Source: Onchocerca lupi
Lineage: Eukaryota > Nematoda > Chromadorea > Rhabditida > Onchocercidae
DNA length: 64,000 nt
NCBI GenBank assembly: GCA_028564675.1
Contig: JAOVVO010000052.1
Coordinates: forward strand, 124,001-188,000
Direction: 5' to 3'
Positions 13,501 to 25,824 of the stretch are shown one piece after another. The number at the start of each line of letters is the position of its first letter. Position 1 is the first letter of the stretch. A model generated the notes under the pieces. The model searched no databases, was not told where the DNA came from, and worked only from the letters and a program-made list of their open reading frames with translations. Made by a program: the position numbers and the translations under genes.

Positions 13501-16500
13501 AATGACTTCCTTTTTCTATAAATTACTGATTATAGTTTTTTTTTGCTGTTAATCAAATTACGTAAAACACAAGTATCATGTTGCAGTTGGTGGCTCTTAT
13601 TCATTTTAATAACAATAAGGCAGTGATTATTTGAAGCTATCATTTCATGAATATTTTTTCATTTTAATAAAAAGAGAGAAAAGAAAACAGAGCAGCATGA
13701 CGTACGCCCTAAGTTTGTCTCGTTCATTTGTTTTCACAGCTGCAATTGCTTGATCAAGAGAAAAATCGGATAGAGCTTTCAAAACAAGATAATAAGAAAC
13801 CGACTTGAAGCCGATTACGTTGTTGCCTAAAAAATTCCTGTGTATCCTTCAAAGACCTTGGAAGATTAAAAGATCTAAAATAAAAGCAGGGAACAGTTTC
13901 CCAGTTTTTCGAATGTTACATTACTTAAGAATGAATAATGGTTTTCACGAATTTTTTTTGAACAGTTTCCTAAGGAAATACCTTTTTTGATAAGCTGAGG
14001 CAAAAAAACAATTCCTGGTAGTTGTATTTTTGCTGAATAGCCATTTAGATCAGCATATTCAGCGCAGTGATACGGTCCGGCCAATAAATCACACTGAAAA
14101 TGATTAAATATTGGTCAACAGTTGAGAAATAGCATAAAGTCCTAAAAAGATTATCCATTAACAGAAAGAACAATTAATTAATTTGATTACTAGGTTTTAA
14201 TGATGGTGACGAGCAACATAACTTGTATTTGCAATCAGCCACAAATACATATGACCAGGCAAAAACATAGAAATTTAAATAACAAAAATGAAAGAATTTA
14301 ATAGTCTTAATAATTTGTCTTGCAAGACATCGTATAAGCAACCAAAGAGTTCACCTGTGCTTCAATTTCTTCTAAACCAACACTTCCAGAAAAAGATGCC
14401 TGTGAATGTGTTTTCAAAGATGAAGAAACATCATCAACATTACTTTTCCGACGATACAATCTTAATTCGATATCTGGACAAGCTAGACATGTCTCATGAA
14501 AATGCAAAAAGATATCAATGTGCGAAACGCGTAATCCATGCTAAAATTGATCCGAAACCATAAAAATAGTCTTCTAAACATATTTATTTAACTTCACGGA
14601 AAAATGTATTAAGGAAGCATCAACAATTAAAACACAAAAAATTAATGATATAAAATATAAAGGCAATAATATTATCATATATTCCAGATTACATAAAGAA
14701 ATTGAAGAATCAGGAAAAAGTAATTTAATAATTATAAAAAGTATCAAAAAAAAAACAAGCCTGGAAATGGAGTAACTCGAAAATATGTATGTCATTTGAA
14801 TGACGACAATCTGATTGATAAAACCAGGTTCGACTCACTCCTTCTATTGGCGTACTTTCAACTAAATATTTTCTAATACGCTGATTTGCTGGTACCTCGC
14901 TCCATCCAGATGGTGCTATTAGATGATAACCCGGTTGTCCACCACTTCAAAAAATTTAGATTATCATCCAAAATCTTATTTACCATGCAGATTCTATACA
15001 TCTGATAAAAATGAAAATAGAAATTCACGAATTCAGAAAACAAGTGCAAAGCATTTCTGAAATAATGCAAATAGAAATCTTAGTTGTTGAAAAAATATGT
15101 CCATCAAATTCCCTAATCATTCAAAAAACAAATTACATAAAAAGAAGTAAAATTTCATTTCCATTTATTTCCCTTTTTAGTTTCTTTCTGGTATTGTGAG
15201 AAAACTTGCTGAAACGAAAATGTGGATAAGAGAACCCCAAAATTGATATGTGGAACATGGTTTAGTTACAAAAGAAACATCTCTCTCACTAAACTCCATT
15301 CCACTTCTCATTGCTACAAATCACAACACAAATTTCTGCACAAGAAAAAGACATGTTTCTAGAACTTACGAATGATAAGGAAGTCGATAAGTGGCACCTC
15401 TTATTGGACCGCCAATATCACTTCTCGTTAATTTCCAGATTCGCCGAAGACTTGCAGTCGATAAATATTCCGATGCCGCTACACTTGCCATACTGTTACC
15501 GCTAGATGGTAAATTTTGTGCTGTTTCCCGGTCAATATCTATATTTATTTCAAATATATTATGCATGGATATAACTTATAACAAAATAATTGTGTTTCAC
15601 CTTCTGAGTCTCAGATTCTTGTTTCAAAAAAATAATAATATTGCAGAGTTACCAAGAAATTACTAAACTTAGTTAAATGCTTATTGAATTAAATACTGCT
15701 TAAGCAGGATAAATTATAAAATTGTTATTAGGACAAGGAATATGCAATATATATATGCAATACTTTTTGGTAATTCCAACTGCTGCGAATTGCTTATCTT
15801 GCTAAACAATGCAGCTATTGCAGCATCCTCATCTTCTTCGTAATCTGTACGACGTGAACTCGATTGTTCAATTTGAACAGTTATTAACTGGAAACAGCGA
15901 CAAGTGGAAATTTATAGGATTTAAACAATCGAACAATAAAAAATATTGACATTGACCTTCACTATAACACATTAACTAGTAGAAAAGAAAAATGATATTC
16001 GAGCCAAAAGGCATGATACAGTAACTGAAACTACATGAGCTCTGAAGCTTAGTAAGGCTATCTGATAGATTTCTCCTTTGAATCATATTCTTCAAAATGC
16101 ATACTTTTCCCGAATTCCTTGTCAGTAGTGTGACTTTCCCATTATCCATAACAGCAAATTGAGCCACTCTTTCATCACATAAAGAATATAATTTATTGGT
16201 ATTAAGATTGATAAAATAAACCATATCTTCCATAGTTCGCTGAAAATTACTAAGTTGATTTTTTACCAAGTATGGCATCGACATTTTTCTGAATCGAGCG
16301 CTTAGCTATTAGTAATTCGCATAGAATATATTTTTATCATGAGATGTTCGGACGAGCATGCACAGCATTAGGGAAATAATGAATTATTTCACGATTAATG
16401 TAAAATAGTTTCGCCATATAACGACATAAGCGAAGAAAATTTTAATTTCAGTAGTATAACATATTTTGAAAATTTTCAATGAAAAAATGATCAACTCATA

Positions 16501-19500
16501 AAAATCACTTACAAAAACTCCACCATCAAAGTAATCACTTGTGAAAGAATCTGAATTTGTATTTTGAACAAGATCCATATTTGCTAAAGAAAACTGCATA
16601 ATTCGAAAATCTTTGTAATAGTAAGCTTTTAAAGGCTCTTTCTGAAAAACGTTGATTTCAGGACTACTGAAAATCTTCGAAGTAATTTAATTAAAGTACG
16701 TCATTCTTCTAATATTTAGCCCTTTTGCGATTGTAGCATAAAAGAACTTGATTTTCAATACATTTTTCTTCAGAATATACATAATGCTTATCATTTGAGT
16801 CAGCTAATATAGCACTCATAATTTTAATTAATAAAATTTCAGGAATTAAGGAATGAAAGACAAACTCATGACAAACATCAACTACTACTCATTTAAAGAT
16901 ATGTTAAAGCAATCAAAATAAAGACCTGAATATTGATAGCAATTTTTCCAAAATGAATAAGATATATTAATATTGCCGACTGAATTGTATCAACTGTAGA
17001 TTCTATATTATTAACTATAACAACTACGAAAATACTTTGCATTGGAATTATTGCTGATATCTGAAATTGACCATTACTTGTCAAATATTTTTAGCCTGCA
17101 TTCCAATTCATTAATTTCTCACTTCATTCCCTTCATCATTTCTAAAGCAATGAAATTCACGATGTCTTTAAAATAATTAAAAACTGTAAGCTGAGATACG
17201 AAAAGTTTAATCATAAAATTCAGCAGTCACCAACGTGCGCCATTATGAGATAAATAAATTTAAAAAAAAAAAAAAGACGACAAATAAAGACCAAAAAATT
17301 ACTTCCATTGAGGGATTATCGATTGCAGCTGGCAGTCTGAAACACTGCACGAAGGAAATATCCATCGAAGGCGCTTCATAATTAACAGATACGTAACCTA
17401 TTTTTCCATCATCTTTTGTTTTCGATGGTCCATCTATCGTTCCATTTTCCTCTCCTACAAATTAAGATTTTTATAGACATATTCAGTGCAGCATCTTTAT
17501 CAATAAGATAGAACCGTATGATAAATATGAGTATGTATGATTATGCAGGGAAGAAATATTTTAGAAACGTAGTAATTAGTAGTTAATAACATTGAATGTA
17601 ATGAAATTCTGCTAAATATATACGAAAAAAACCAATGGTTAAATCGATAAAATAAACATTATCGTTAAATCGATAATTAACAAACCAGTGGATAAATCGA
17701 CAAAACCAGAGTGCTCGCCAAATGCAGAATCAGACCACTCTAAAACAGTATCGTCAGTAGTGTCCATTAGTAGTACTCCTTTCGTGAAATCGGCTTCATT
17801 TGTATTAGAAGAATTCATTACTTTATTTCCGATTGATTTTGAATCTACTACAATAAATTATTATTATTAAAAACAAGTTTCGCTTCCTTCTGTCATTTCT
17901 AAATAACATATATTTGACGCAAGTACTTCCGAATTAATTAGATATTTAATTGAAAGAGCTGTTCAACTTCATACCCTCATTTTAATTTGACTATGCATAA
18001 TCATGCTTTGCATACAAATATACTACGAAAAAGTACTGCATAACAAATATCGAGTCTCTGTTAAACGAACAGGGTTCAATAAAAAAAAAAAAAAAAAAGA
18101 GGATAATTTTTTCTATTCGTCAAATGATTTCGGTAATATGAATTTGACTTCGTTATTATTCGAAAATTACTTTGTAGAATCAAAAGTCAAAAAGCTCATG
18201 AAAAATGCACTACTCATTAAAATATTCCATAAAGAAACCTTGACGAGTGGAAGATGTGCGTTTGCGCGAACTAAAAGAATCCGCATAATCAAGTTGGTAA
18301 AGAGCTAAAAATGGGCGAAGCGATGCACCAGAACTAATGCCATCATCGACAAAACGTGATCCACTAACAATCCTCAGTGGCATATCGATAAACTCATGAG
18401 CTCTATTCATTGTATTTAATGTATTTATTTCAGTTTCCAAGCTGCTTTGGCTCTGTTGACGTACTATAATTAGTATGACTGTTTGATATTTCATTGATCA
18501 TTTTAACAACATTTGTCAACTATTAAAAATACTTATATTCTTATTTAATAATTAATTGATGCACTGTTTTAACTGAACACTTGAAATCAAGTTTATTAAG
18601 ATATACTGACAATTATGACAAATAATCCACTTGAAAAATGTCCCACAATGCTAGGAATTTTTAAGTTTTGATATACCTTTGTTCAATTTTGCATCATTTA
18701 CGGAGACAGAGACAACCACTAAAGTTTGGTTCTGTTCAGATGACTTCCCTGTTATAATTCCAATGGAAGGATCGCCAAGATATGGTTTTCCAATTGTACA
18801 GAGAGCTGTTATGATAGTCTATAACGAATGAAATGGGCTATATGGCAAAATTTTTGGAAAATCATAAAGAATTCCTATAAAAAAAAAAAAGAAAATGATG
18901 TTTATATGTTATTTTTTATCGCATAAATTAAAAATTCCTTTATCTTTCTTCGTCAGATACTCAAAAATCTTTGACAATTGAGGAGTTCATTACAATATAT
19001 TCCACATAGTATATTCTTCGGTCTTTTTCAAAAATTTGAATTAAACAATGAAGACTAAATAAAATAAGAAATTACTTCACAATTGGCATCAACTAGCAAA
19101 GAAGACAGTGCTGGTTTTAATAAACATTCATCTGATGAGGATCCTGAAATATTTCAGATTATATATGAAAGCGAGATACAATAATTTCGTATATTTCTGA
19201 ACTCGCCTGCCACTAAAAATTTTGAAGAGTTAACTACTAACCTTTCATAATATTATCCTGTTGCGCTTCTTTATCTCCACCAGTACTTGTCAGACAGTTT
19301 CTGAAAAAATCATTTCAAAATCACTGCAGGTGGACAGTCTAACATCATATAATAATTTCATAGATTCTAATTCAAAGCAATAGCATATACTTACGTGAGA
19401 TCGTCACTCCAGGTAACTCTCTGAGTTCTACGAGGAAGTTGATCGCCTTCTATCATTATACAGTCCAGAATAGCAGAGAAGAACTTCTCTGAATTCAAAG

Positions 19501-22500
19501 TGAACCACTGCTTCATCTGTAAAGAACCGACCTTTCAGGTAAAATTTCAGGATTTGAATGAATACCAAATCCGCTATGTTTCATTCCTCAAGCATTTCTG
19601 TTTCATTTCTTCTACATAAATTTTGAAAAAAAAATTGCAAAACTCACTGAAACAAAGTGAAACATTAACCTGTATGACACTACCCGTCCGCCATAAATGT
19701 ACTTCGGCAGATTCTTTGCTTGCTACAGCGATCCAATCACAATTTCCTGCTGAGAAAACAAGCGACGATGTATGATTCACTTGCAAATGATGTATAAATG
19801 GCGATAAAGCGGACATTGTTAAAACCAGTGGAACATTTGGGTTTGTATAATTATGAACAAAGCGACATTTTGGTGAGTGGCGCTCATGTTCAGACCTAAA
19901 AACCATTTTTCCGATGAAATTTTCGATTTTTTAAAATTTATTTGGTTAAAAAAAATCAATTTTTACCGCACTGTTTTGAAATTTGACTTAAATCTCAATT
20001 TTTCTGTTTTTAATTTGTAATGTTCGACAAATCTTTATGCACAGTCCTTCCTATATATTCCATGCAGTTCGCTTCATTTTATAATTGACTTTGAAGGAGC
20101 AAATTACTGGAATAATTTACATAGTTTATGTATATATGTTTCAATGAGTTTTAAAATCCGTTCAATCACAATATCATCTTTACTTATTGCGTTTTATTTC
20201 AGTATTATTTATTTATAAAAATATGACTAAAATTAAAATGAGCAAAGCTTAGAGTAATGTTAATTTATTTTGATTTTCATTCTCATTCCATTCCTTATTT
20301 TTATTGATGAATGCCAACATTTTCCAACTAAACTTAGTTGGAAAAGTTGATTTAGCTCAAGAAAATTATTTAAAAAAATTTTCCAACAATTACTATCTAT
20401 TCTATTGCCAGATGTACTATACACTGCATCGTTGTTCCAAATGATTGAATCCCAATCAGTGATTTAATTGGTACAAACTCATTTCTTAACTTTTTTTATT
20501 CAGATTTTTAATTGCTCGTTTTATATTTATTTCTTTAATAAACTCTGAATTTTAAGTCCGAACTGTACATTTGAATATTACCAAGGTTCATCTGAAGGTT
20601 CCCAACACACCAGACAAACAAAACAAGAGAAGCAGAGAACTCGATCATCGCCAGCACTGTTTGGTTGATGATAAAATCCTGCTTCTGCCATCTGATATGG
20701 TAAAGCCCATCTGAAAATTAAATCTGTGGGAATTATTTTAGCATGAATATCTTTTTAGCCATTCTTGCAACACAAAACTCAAAAACAAACCTATATTCCA
20801 TATGAGGCCAGTTTTGAAATGTAAGTCGACGAGCTGCTTCACTTGCCATCATCTCTTTGTTCAGACCTTTCCATTCCGGTGAATATTCGAAGTTATATGG
20901 ATGATCTGGGTTCAACATCAACTGCAAAATGATTAAAAGTTAACAAATCCCGAAGCTTAAACATAATTAAATTTGATTCCGCAATTAATTTATATTATAT
21001 CAAAGATATACTAAACATAGAACAAAAATTTACCCTCACGCGTTCTCCGAGCGCTGAAATATAAGGCCAAATGAAAGTCATCCATTCCGGTGGTACTTCT
21101 GAACTATTATTTTCTCCAGGAGTTTCTAGAGGCCGCAGTTGTTCAAGCAATTCTTTGCCATTTGCTTCTACTACTACCGACTCTATCTATAAAATAAATT
21201 TTCAACTTGAATACTGGCTGTTGAAGAATTTCGAACAATCAAATAATAATTCAATAATTTAAATTCTAGAAATAGACATAACGAATTCAGTTTTAATGTT
21301 ATTAGCCTAAGAAATGTCGTTGAGAGAATAAAAGATACACTAAACCTTTCCTTCTCCCCCTCTCTATAACGTAGCTTATATGTGTCCTGAAATGGTAATA
21401 ATTCACACAGCATCATTTTTCATCAATGGTTCTTGCATCATTGACAAAAAATGAATAAAGAAAAGATCTAAAAATTTTGTGAATTTTAAAAAGCGATACA
21501 GAAGGGATTTTACTAGTAATTTTAGGCGAATTACATAGTATACACGAACATATTAAACATCGCTTTGACAGCATAACATAAAAATGTTGTTGTTCGAGAA
21601 TAACGTGCTCTTAGTTTCTACGAAGTGTTATGCTTCAGAAGGAAATTTGTTAAGAAAAATCATAAAAAAATATTTCACAGGAGAAAATTTAAGACAAGAA
21701 GTTCTGCGGCAACAAAAATTGATGTAAATATAAAATTACTCAAAAATAAGCGTACAGTATTCGCAGTTAAGTTCGCAACTGTGGTGCGTAACTGCGATAT
21801 AAATTTACGCAGAGCAGGTCGCTGTTTTAAAATATCTTCTGAATCAGGATCATTTGTGATTATTTGCAGAAATTTCGTAGCCTATAAAAAGAAACAGGTA
21901 TATCTTGAAGTTCGCTGAAAATATTTTTAGCCTTATTAAAAACATGTTAAAAATATCAAGTTTAATAAATTTATTTCAGAATGCATCCAAAAAAAGGCAT
22001 TCGTTTGTTTTTGCTTTTTTTTTTGATGACAACTTTCATAGTACATTTTTGTCTAAGTTGATAATTCTTATAAGAATAATCAAATATCTACCTCATCTAA
22101 TGGTAATTCAACGGAAACAGTTTTATTTGATGGTCTCTTTAATGCAGTTTTAAGAAGAAATGTTCCACCATAATCCTGACGCAAGCAAAGCATTTTGGAA
22201 TCTGCGACTATCAGTGTACCACTATGCTTATTGTAAATTATCTGCATAACAAAAATTTAATAAAATTCACGCAAAGAGCTGTGCAACATCTTCAGTCACT
22301 TAATGTACTATTTTTAGAAGTTCTGAAATTGGAATAATCAACTGTATTACGATTTTTCTTAAATGAAGTTAAAATCAATTCCAATCTTCTCTAAATATAT
22401 CCAAAATTCAAAACAAAACGCAAAACTTTTGAACTGATCAATTTAAAACTCAAAATAATCACATATGCATCCAAATACTGATCCATCACGTACCCGGGCA

Positions 22501-22998
22501 TTCGGGTTCAAACGATATGTGGCAAGAGGTGATGTATTTTCAAAGGCTGCATCAAAGATCATTGTTAAGCCATTAATACAACGAAGCAGTACCTGATTCG
22601 TTCCATCTAGATAAAGTATTTCCGGCGAATTTAAAGCATTGTAACTGAGTGGTAATCTGCAATGAAGAAACAATCGTTATTTCTGCTGAAATCAATCGAT
22701 AGTAACTTTACTTTCCAATCCCAGCAGTAAATTTTTAAATCTCTTCTTGAATCACAATATTTTTTAAATAAGTTTAATTCCCGACTTTATAAATCTGAAC
22801 TTAAAAGTTTAAACCAAAATATTAAAAAAAAAAAACCCACTCCACGACTGGCACTACAATAAATTGATCTTCACTACTGTCTGAAGCGGAAACATTGCAG
22901 TGGATCAAATCAGTTAATGCAGCAACAACACATTGAACAGGACTATTGCTCATTCTCTTGGCATACACATTTATATCAAATACAATCAATACTTTACT
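1..22998 (-). CDS. BIRC6: BIRC6/BRUCE-like giant IAP (N-terminal ~2600 aa; gene runs off the left edge)
   Basis: Family role: BIRC6/BRUCE is a huge Golgi/endosome- and midbody-associated E2/E3 hybrid that ubiquitinates caspases and pro-apoptotic factors through a BIR domain and a C-terminal UBC domain. Here at least 57 minus-strand exons can be joined. Colinear matches to vertebrate BIRC6 include the N-terminal propeller, a complete BIR domain, the stretch GLLETEPLTF (9.2 kb), TPKTTPFMTPTPLSP (8.0 kb), the LDFG...LLTD...SIDVW region (7.2 kb), KIPIGLFFGH (6.8 kb) and the HEPC...LIILLCDF helices (2.0 kb). The UBC domain is expected beyond base 1 and is not seen. The 5' end is open: exon 22841-22998 follows a TTTGCAG acceptor, so it is either trans-spliced, with the first in-frame ATG at 22953, or preceded by an unseen exon. 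Exon blocks are in separate entries. One junction (6099 to 5976) has a phase conflict. Confidence 0.93.
1675..1727. repeat. Imperfect hairpin in BIRC6 intron
   Basis: Arm 1675-1693 (AGATTTTCAATGAATATTA) pairs with arm 1707-1727 apart from a two-base bulge, leaving a 13-base loop. It lies in the intron between exons 2117-1930 and 1600-1510, and a small perfect dyad (AACGGA...TCCGTT) sits just upstream near 1650-1667. A fold-back of this kind may be a miniature repeat or an RNA structure; nothing else identifies it. Confidence 0.6.
8127..8402 (-). pseudogene. Bacterial outer-membrane-porin-like reading frame inside a BIRC6 intron (possible endosymbiont insert)
   Basis: Within the intron between BIRC6 exons 8673-8517 and 8058-7892 a 91-codon frame starts with tandem ATGs (8402, 8399) reading MMKILFF and then runs through VNPVVSIGDVDIVSTNRGK, LKITFGGAVDAQGYGKTG and YKFYNN to a stop. 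The glycine/aromatic beta-strand pattern with a DAQGYG turn resembles the first strands of Rickettsiales-type porins, and a bacterial-style lysine-rich start precedes it. It has no splice logic with BIRC6: the flanking exons join in frame without it. Filarial genomes often hold Wolbachia fragments, so a decayed, truncated transfer is my preferred reading. It is inference; a chance open intron remains possible. The signal peptide core is missing or shortened, so it would not be a functional porin. Confidence 0.4.
12573..12596. repeat. Poly-A run in BIRC6 intron
   Basis: An uninterrupted run of more than 20 A lies in the intron between exons 12994-12907 and 12497-12309. It is a simple homopolymer; its exact length is likely to be unreliable in an assembly. 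Confidence 0.8.
13982..19516 (-). other. BIRC6: BIRC6 exon block 2: propeller and beta-sandwich region
   Basis: Exons: 19516-19395, 19300-19242, 19143-19076, 18818-18677, 18463-18239, 17847-17686, 17454-17303, 17060-16926, 16786-16748 (weak), 16641-16513, 16239-16105, 15887-15764, 15538-15370, 14944-14761, 14540-14355, 14093-13982. Landmarks: FVQCFRLP (17.3 kb) matches human LVQCLRLP; KEPLKAYYYKDF matches EEPIKIQHIKDP; SRTWFYQSDC...IFELL (14.8 kb) matches TRTWKLQTDS...VFELV. The junction 14761/14540 only stays open if the donor is the non-canonical CAG|GCTTGT, and it then aligns with human BIRC6 without a gap. The ends of exons 16786-16748 and 16239-16105 rest on phase alone. Confidence 0.8.
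19670..22998 (-). other. BIRC6: BIRC6 exon block 1: N-terminal propeller start and BIR domain
   Basis: Exons in transcript order: 22998-22841, 22656-22494, 22241-22092, 21881-21756, 21386-21339, 21186-21034, 20921-20791, 20710-20582, 19895-19670. Phases agree at every junction. The third exon (GGTFLLKTAL...SVELPLDE) aligns with human BIRC6 GILLLDTAL...VQLELPVTE, and the last continues past the BIR into a WD/propeller-type strand pair (DWIAVASKE...VHLWRTG). The ends of exons four and five (21756, 21339) are the least certain, because other GT sites are in phase. In the first exon the donor GA|GTGGGT was chosen over TGG|GTTTTT because only it keeps the frame into PLSYNAL. Confidence 0.85.
19850..20843 (-). 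other. BIRC6: BIR domain of BIRC6 (three exons)
   Basis: The domain begins at SEAARRLTFQNWPH (exon 20921-20791), continues through GFYHQPNSAGDDR (exon 20710-20582) and ends after HERHSPKC (exon 19895-19670). The zinc ligands are all present with canonical spacing: Cys-x2-Cys in LCFSC, 16 residues, then His-x6-Cys in HERHSPKC; the last Cys codon is at 19867-19865. The WEPSDEPW groove segment that receives IAP-binding motifs in this family is also intact. With the ATG at 22953 the domain spans about residues 279-350. Binding of caspases or N-terminal IBM peptides is expected from the family and not shown by the sequence alone. Confidence 0.93.
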
Positions 22999-25824
22999 CT
23001 GCAAAGACAAGTTACAGATCAACACAATACAGCTAAGAGATGATTGTATCATCCTACTTCAGCAGTACAATGTTTTCGCGAATAATAGAATAAATTAATC
23101 GAAAATATTGATTGGGATAATACAGTTGTGGGAAACAAAAACTTGTTACTTATCACAAGAAAAAATTTTCAGTTTGTAACAAAAAATAATTTTTAAGGAT
23201 GGTCTTGCATTCTTCTACGAGAATGCGCACTTCTTAACAAACATTCTACTATTAGACGCAGTAGAATGAAACATATACTTCTTCGCTCTTCCGCAAAACC
23301 ACTTTAGTTAAAAGAATAGGGATAGAACTGCTCAAATTCTAGATAAAAATGGATCTCATAAATGCCCTTTATAGCAAACATTTTACAGTAGCGATCAATG
23401 ATCAGTTAAATGCAAATAAATGATTTTGGAGATCAAAAAGAGCAGCCCAGAAGCCATAAAATGTTCATATCAATGAACAAAGTATAGCAGAAAACAGCGT
23501 ATCAGAGCGAAACACAAGGTAGTAGCGCAAGTGAATGATTTTCTGAGAGTGTTCTGTTGGATAGGAGAGATTGCATGGCAATAATGATGTGAATTTCTAT
23601 AGTAATTCATATCATTACTGCCGTGCAATCATGATCATTGTTGCCATGCAACCAATGCAGTATTAGTTTCTGAATGAAGATAAAGTTGATGTTATCAGTG
23701 CCCCTATTCAGATATTCCAAATCTTCCTTGCAAAGTGATCATCCTGCCTGCACGCCCCTCACACCTGCATGCACGTGAAGTATACACCGTTAAGTCACAT
23801 TCACATGGCTTCTTCATCTGAGCGAAATCTTATGTGATCATATCGATGATTCGCTATGAAAATCATCGTCGCTTCCTGTTTTATGAATTAAATTTTGCTA
23901 TAAATTTAGCAGTTATAATGTAGAATCACTTTTATCGTAAATAGGCAGTCATGTATTTCTGCAAATGCTGTACAATGATATATCTCAAGTTAGATCAATT
24001 ATTGAGTCATAATATCTTGTGAATGCTTAATGTTAATTGTTGTGTATCCAGTGGAATACCTCCTTTATGACCTCTCAGGTTAGCAATGCGAAGTGACCCT
24101 TCGTCATTCATATGCCATGGTGATCCTTGAGAGAGGAACTTTCGGAAGCTTCCTCTACATGTGGAATACGCTTATATTTCCACCCTTATTTCTTCCGCGA
24201 TTGCTTTCTCGCAATCGCTTTTGAACTGTAAATGAAAAATTTTATTTGCCAGATGACTGTAGTGAATGAGCCCTTACCAATCATCCCATAAATGTCCTAC
24301 ATATTTCTCCCACATCATTAGTAATTTCTGAATATTATGCTCCTGTTAATGAAATTTTAGTGTACGAGACATCAGGTATGTCTTTTAAAGATCGGCTAAC
24401 ACATTTGCATTTGTGAAATGTAGAATGTTTAGAGCATCCTGCAATCCTTTTATATCTTTTTCGGTTCATTGAAAAATAATATTGAAAACAAGGCCTCGAA
24501 ATGTATAAAATTGAAAATTGGTGATGAAAGAGAAAAGAAAATTACACGGAAATAAATATCGAAGAACCGTAAGATTTCCAGAATTAATAAAATAAGGCAT
24601 TAAATTTTCATATATAACCACAGAAGAATGAAGATGATATCATGATGACCGTAGTGTTAATTACATACAAAGTAACCAATAGCATACCAAGCTTTTGGAT
24701 GTGTCATCACATAAAATTTGTTTCTTTTACAACTTAGAAAGACCTGGCAGTGTTATGCTCGTGTCAAAACAAAACAATAGTAATTGGAGGATAAAACCCG
24801 GGAAAAGAAGTTTTGCAAAACACAAATTCACTAGGGAAGACAAAAAGGAAAGCATTTTTTATGCTGCGTTTTTTGTCAAATGAAACTCAAAAATCGAATA
24901 AATTTTACTAAACAACAAGTTTACGGAACTATATTTAAAATATACATTTGAGCAAACCACACTCAAAAACAGCAGTAGGATCTGAGATTCTGGCATAGTA
25001 TCACAAATTAATATTGCTAAACCAAAATGTATTTTTCCTTATCTTTGATTCCATCATTTTGTACTCTTTCTACGTATTGTCATTCATATTTCCTACTCCT
25101 CTTCTATTCTTATATTATTTATTTCACTACTTCCATTATTTTTATTACTACTAAACACATTTACTTTGTTTATCACATACGTTTGTGCATCTCAGCAAAC
25201 TGTGATCAATTTAGCGAATAAACCAAATCCAAACCACAGTATCTGTTGGTCGATAATATTTTCGCATTTGATTCACAGTGAAAATCGATATACTTATCTA
25301 AATTTTTTTTCAAAAAGCCAGTCTCACACTTTGTATTTGCAAATCATTTTTCATCGATAGTCTACCAGCCGCTAGCTACGATAAATTGCGCTGCTACGCT
25401 ACAGAGCATTACAGTTCATTCCATAATGTACTGGAAGTAACCTCATTTTTTTTTCACTTGGTTCCTTCAGTTTTCCTCTTATTTTTTGATTCCACTTTAA
25501 TCTATAATTCAAGATATTATGTTTGCTTAATTAAATATCAATAATCAGGCAGTGATTTTCGTCTTCTTTTCCCAAGTTTTTTATAAAATTTATTATTTTA
25601 CAAAGAAAGGTGCCAGGTGTACCTGATTTCACTAGTCCCCTGAAATGGAGCATTTGGATGAGCGTATATTCTTCCAAATCGTGAATACTTATACACTGGA
25701 ACGATTAGATTATCAGTAAATCATCATTTCAATAATCATATCACCGATTCATTAGCACCATATCATAGATATTTAAAATATTTTGTTGAATCACTACTCC
25801 AAAAGAACGCATGCATAGCATGTA
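22999..25824. other. Intergenic region between junctophilin 3' end and BIRC6 5' end
   Basis: I see no supported coding exon here, although a short first exon of BIRC6 could be hidden. The part from about 23.7 to 24.25 kb is noticeably richer in G+C than the surroundings and could be the BIRC6 promoter or 5' UTR. A long imperfect inverted repeat lies at 23569-23653 (separate entry). On the minus strand a possible AATAAA signal for junctophilin lies at 25589-25594, about 230 bases past its stop codon. The plus-strand open frames near 24.7 and 25.0-25.4 kb are low-complexity and match nothing I know. Confidence 0.6.
23569..23653. repeat. 27-bp-stem inverted repeat with a third related arm
   Basis: Arm 23569-23595 (starting GATTGCATGGCAATAATGAT) pairs with 23604-23630 at 24 of 27 positions around an 8-base loop (TCTATAGT). 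A third, inverted copy of the same motif follows at 23634-23653 (GATCATTGTTGCCATGCAAC). The arrangement suggests a folded miniature element or a structured regulatory region upstream of BIRC6. No target-site duplication is evident. Confidence 0.7.

Larger units (their letters stand above)
7892..13826 (-). other. BIRC6: BIRC6 exon block 3: helical middle region
   Basis: Exons: 13826-13706, 13368-13265, 12994-12907, 12497-12309, 11971-11846, 11468-11417, 11078-10905, 10705-10636, 10446-10223, 9628-9553, 9304-9125, 9021-8915, 8673-8517, 8058-7892. All phases agree. Landmarks: AGSLHWLFVFIFALLK corresponds to human GGSVYWYFVLLNYVK; STQLSGLLETEPLTFT to SFTSLTGLLEVEPLHFT; TPKTTPFMTPTPLSPS to TPKTTPLFMTPPLTPP. 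Exon 8673-8517 corresponds to the Q-rich coiled segment of vertebrate BIRC6, but the glutamine run is absent here. The 458-base intron after it carries the porin-like reading frame described separately. Confidence 0.82.

Noticed and set aside
15391..15666. 91-codon plus-strand frame
   Set aside because: It is antisense to the BIRC6 exon 15538-15370 and shares no motif with any family I know.
17640..17710. Repeated TAAATCGATA-type words near 17.65 kb
   Set aside because: Only three or four degenerate copies overlap the end of a BIRC6 exon; too weak to call a regulatory array.
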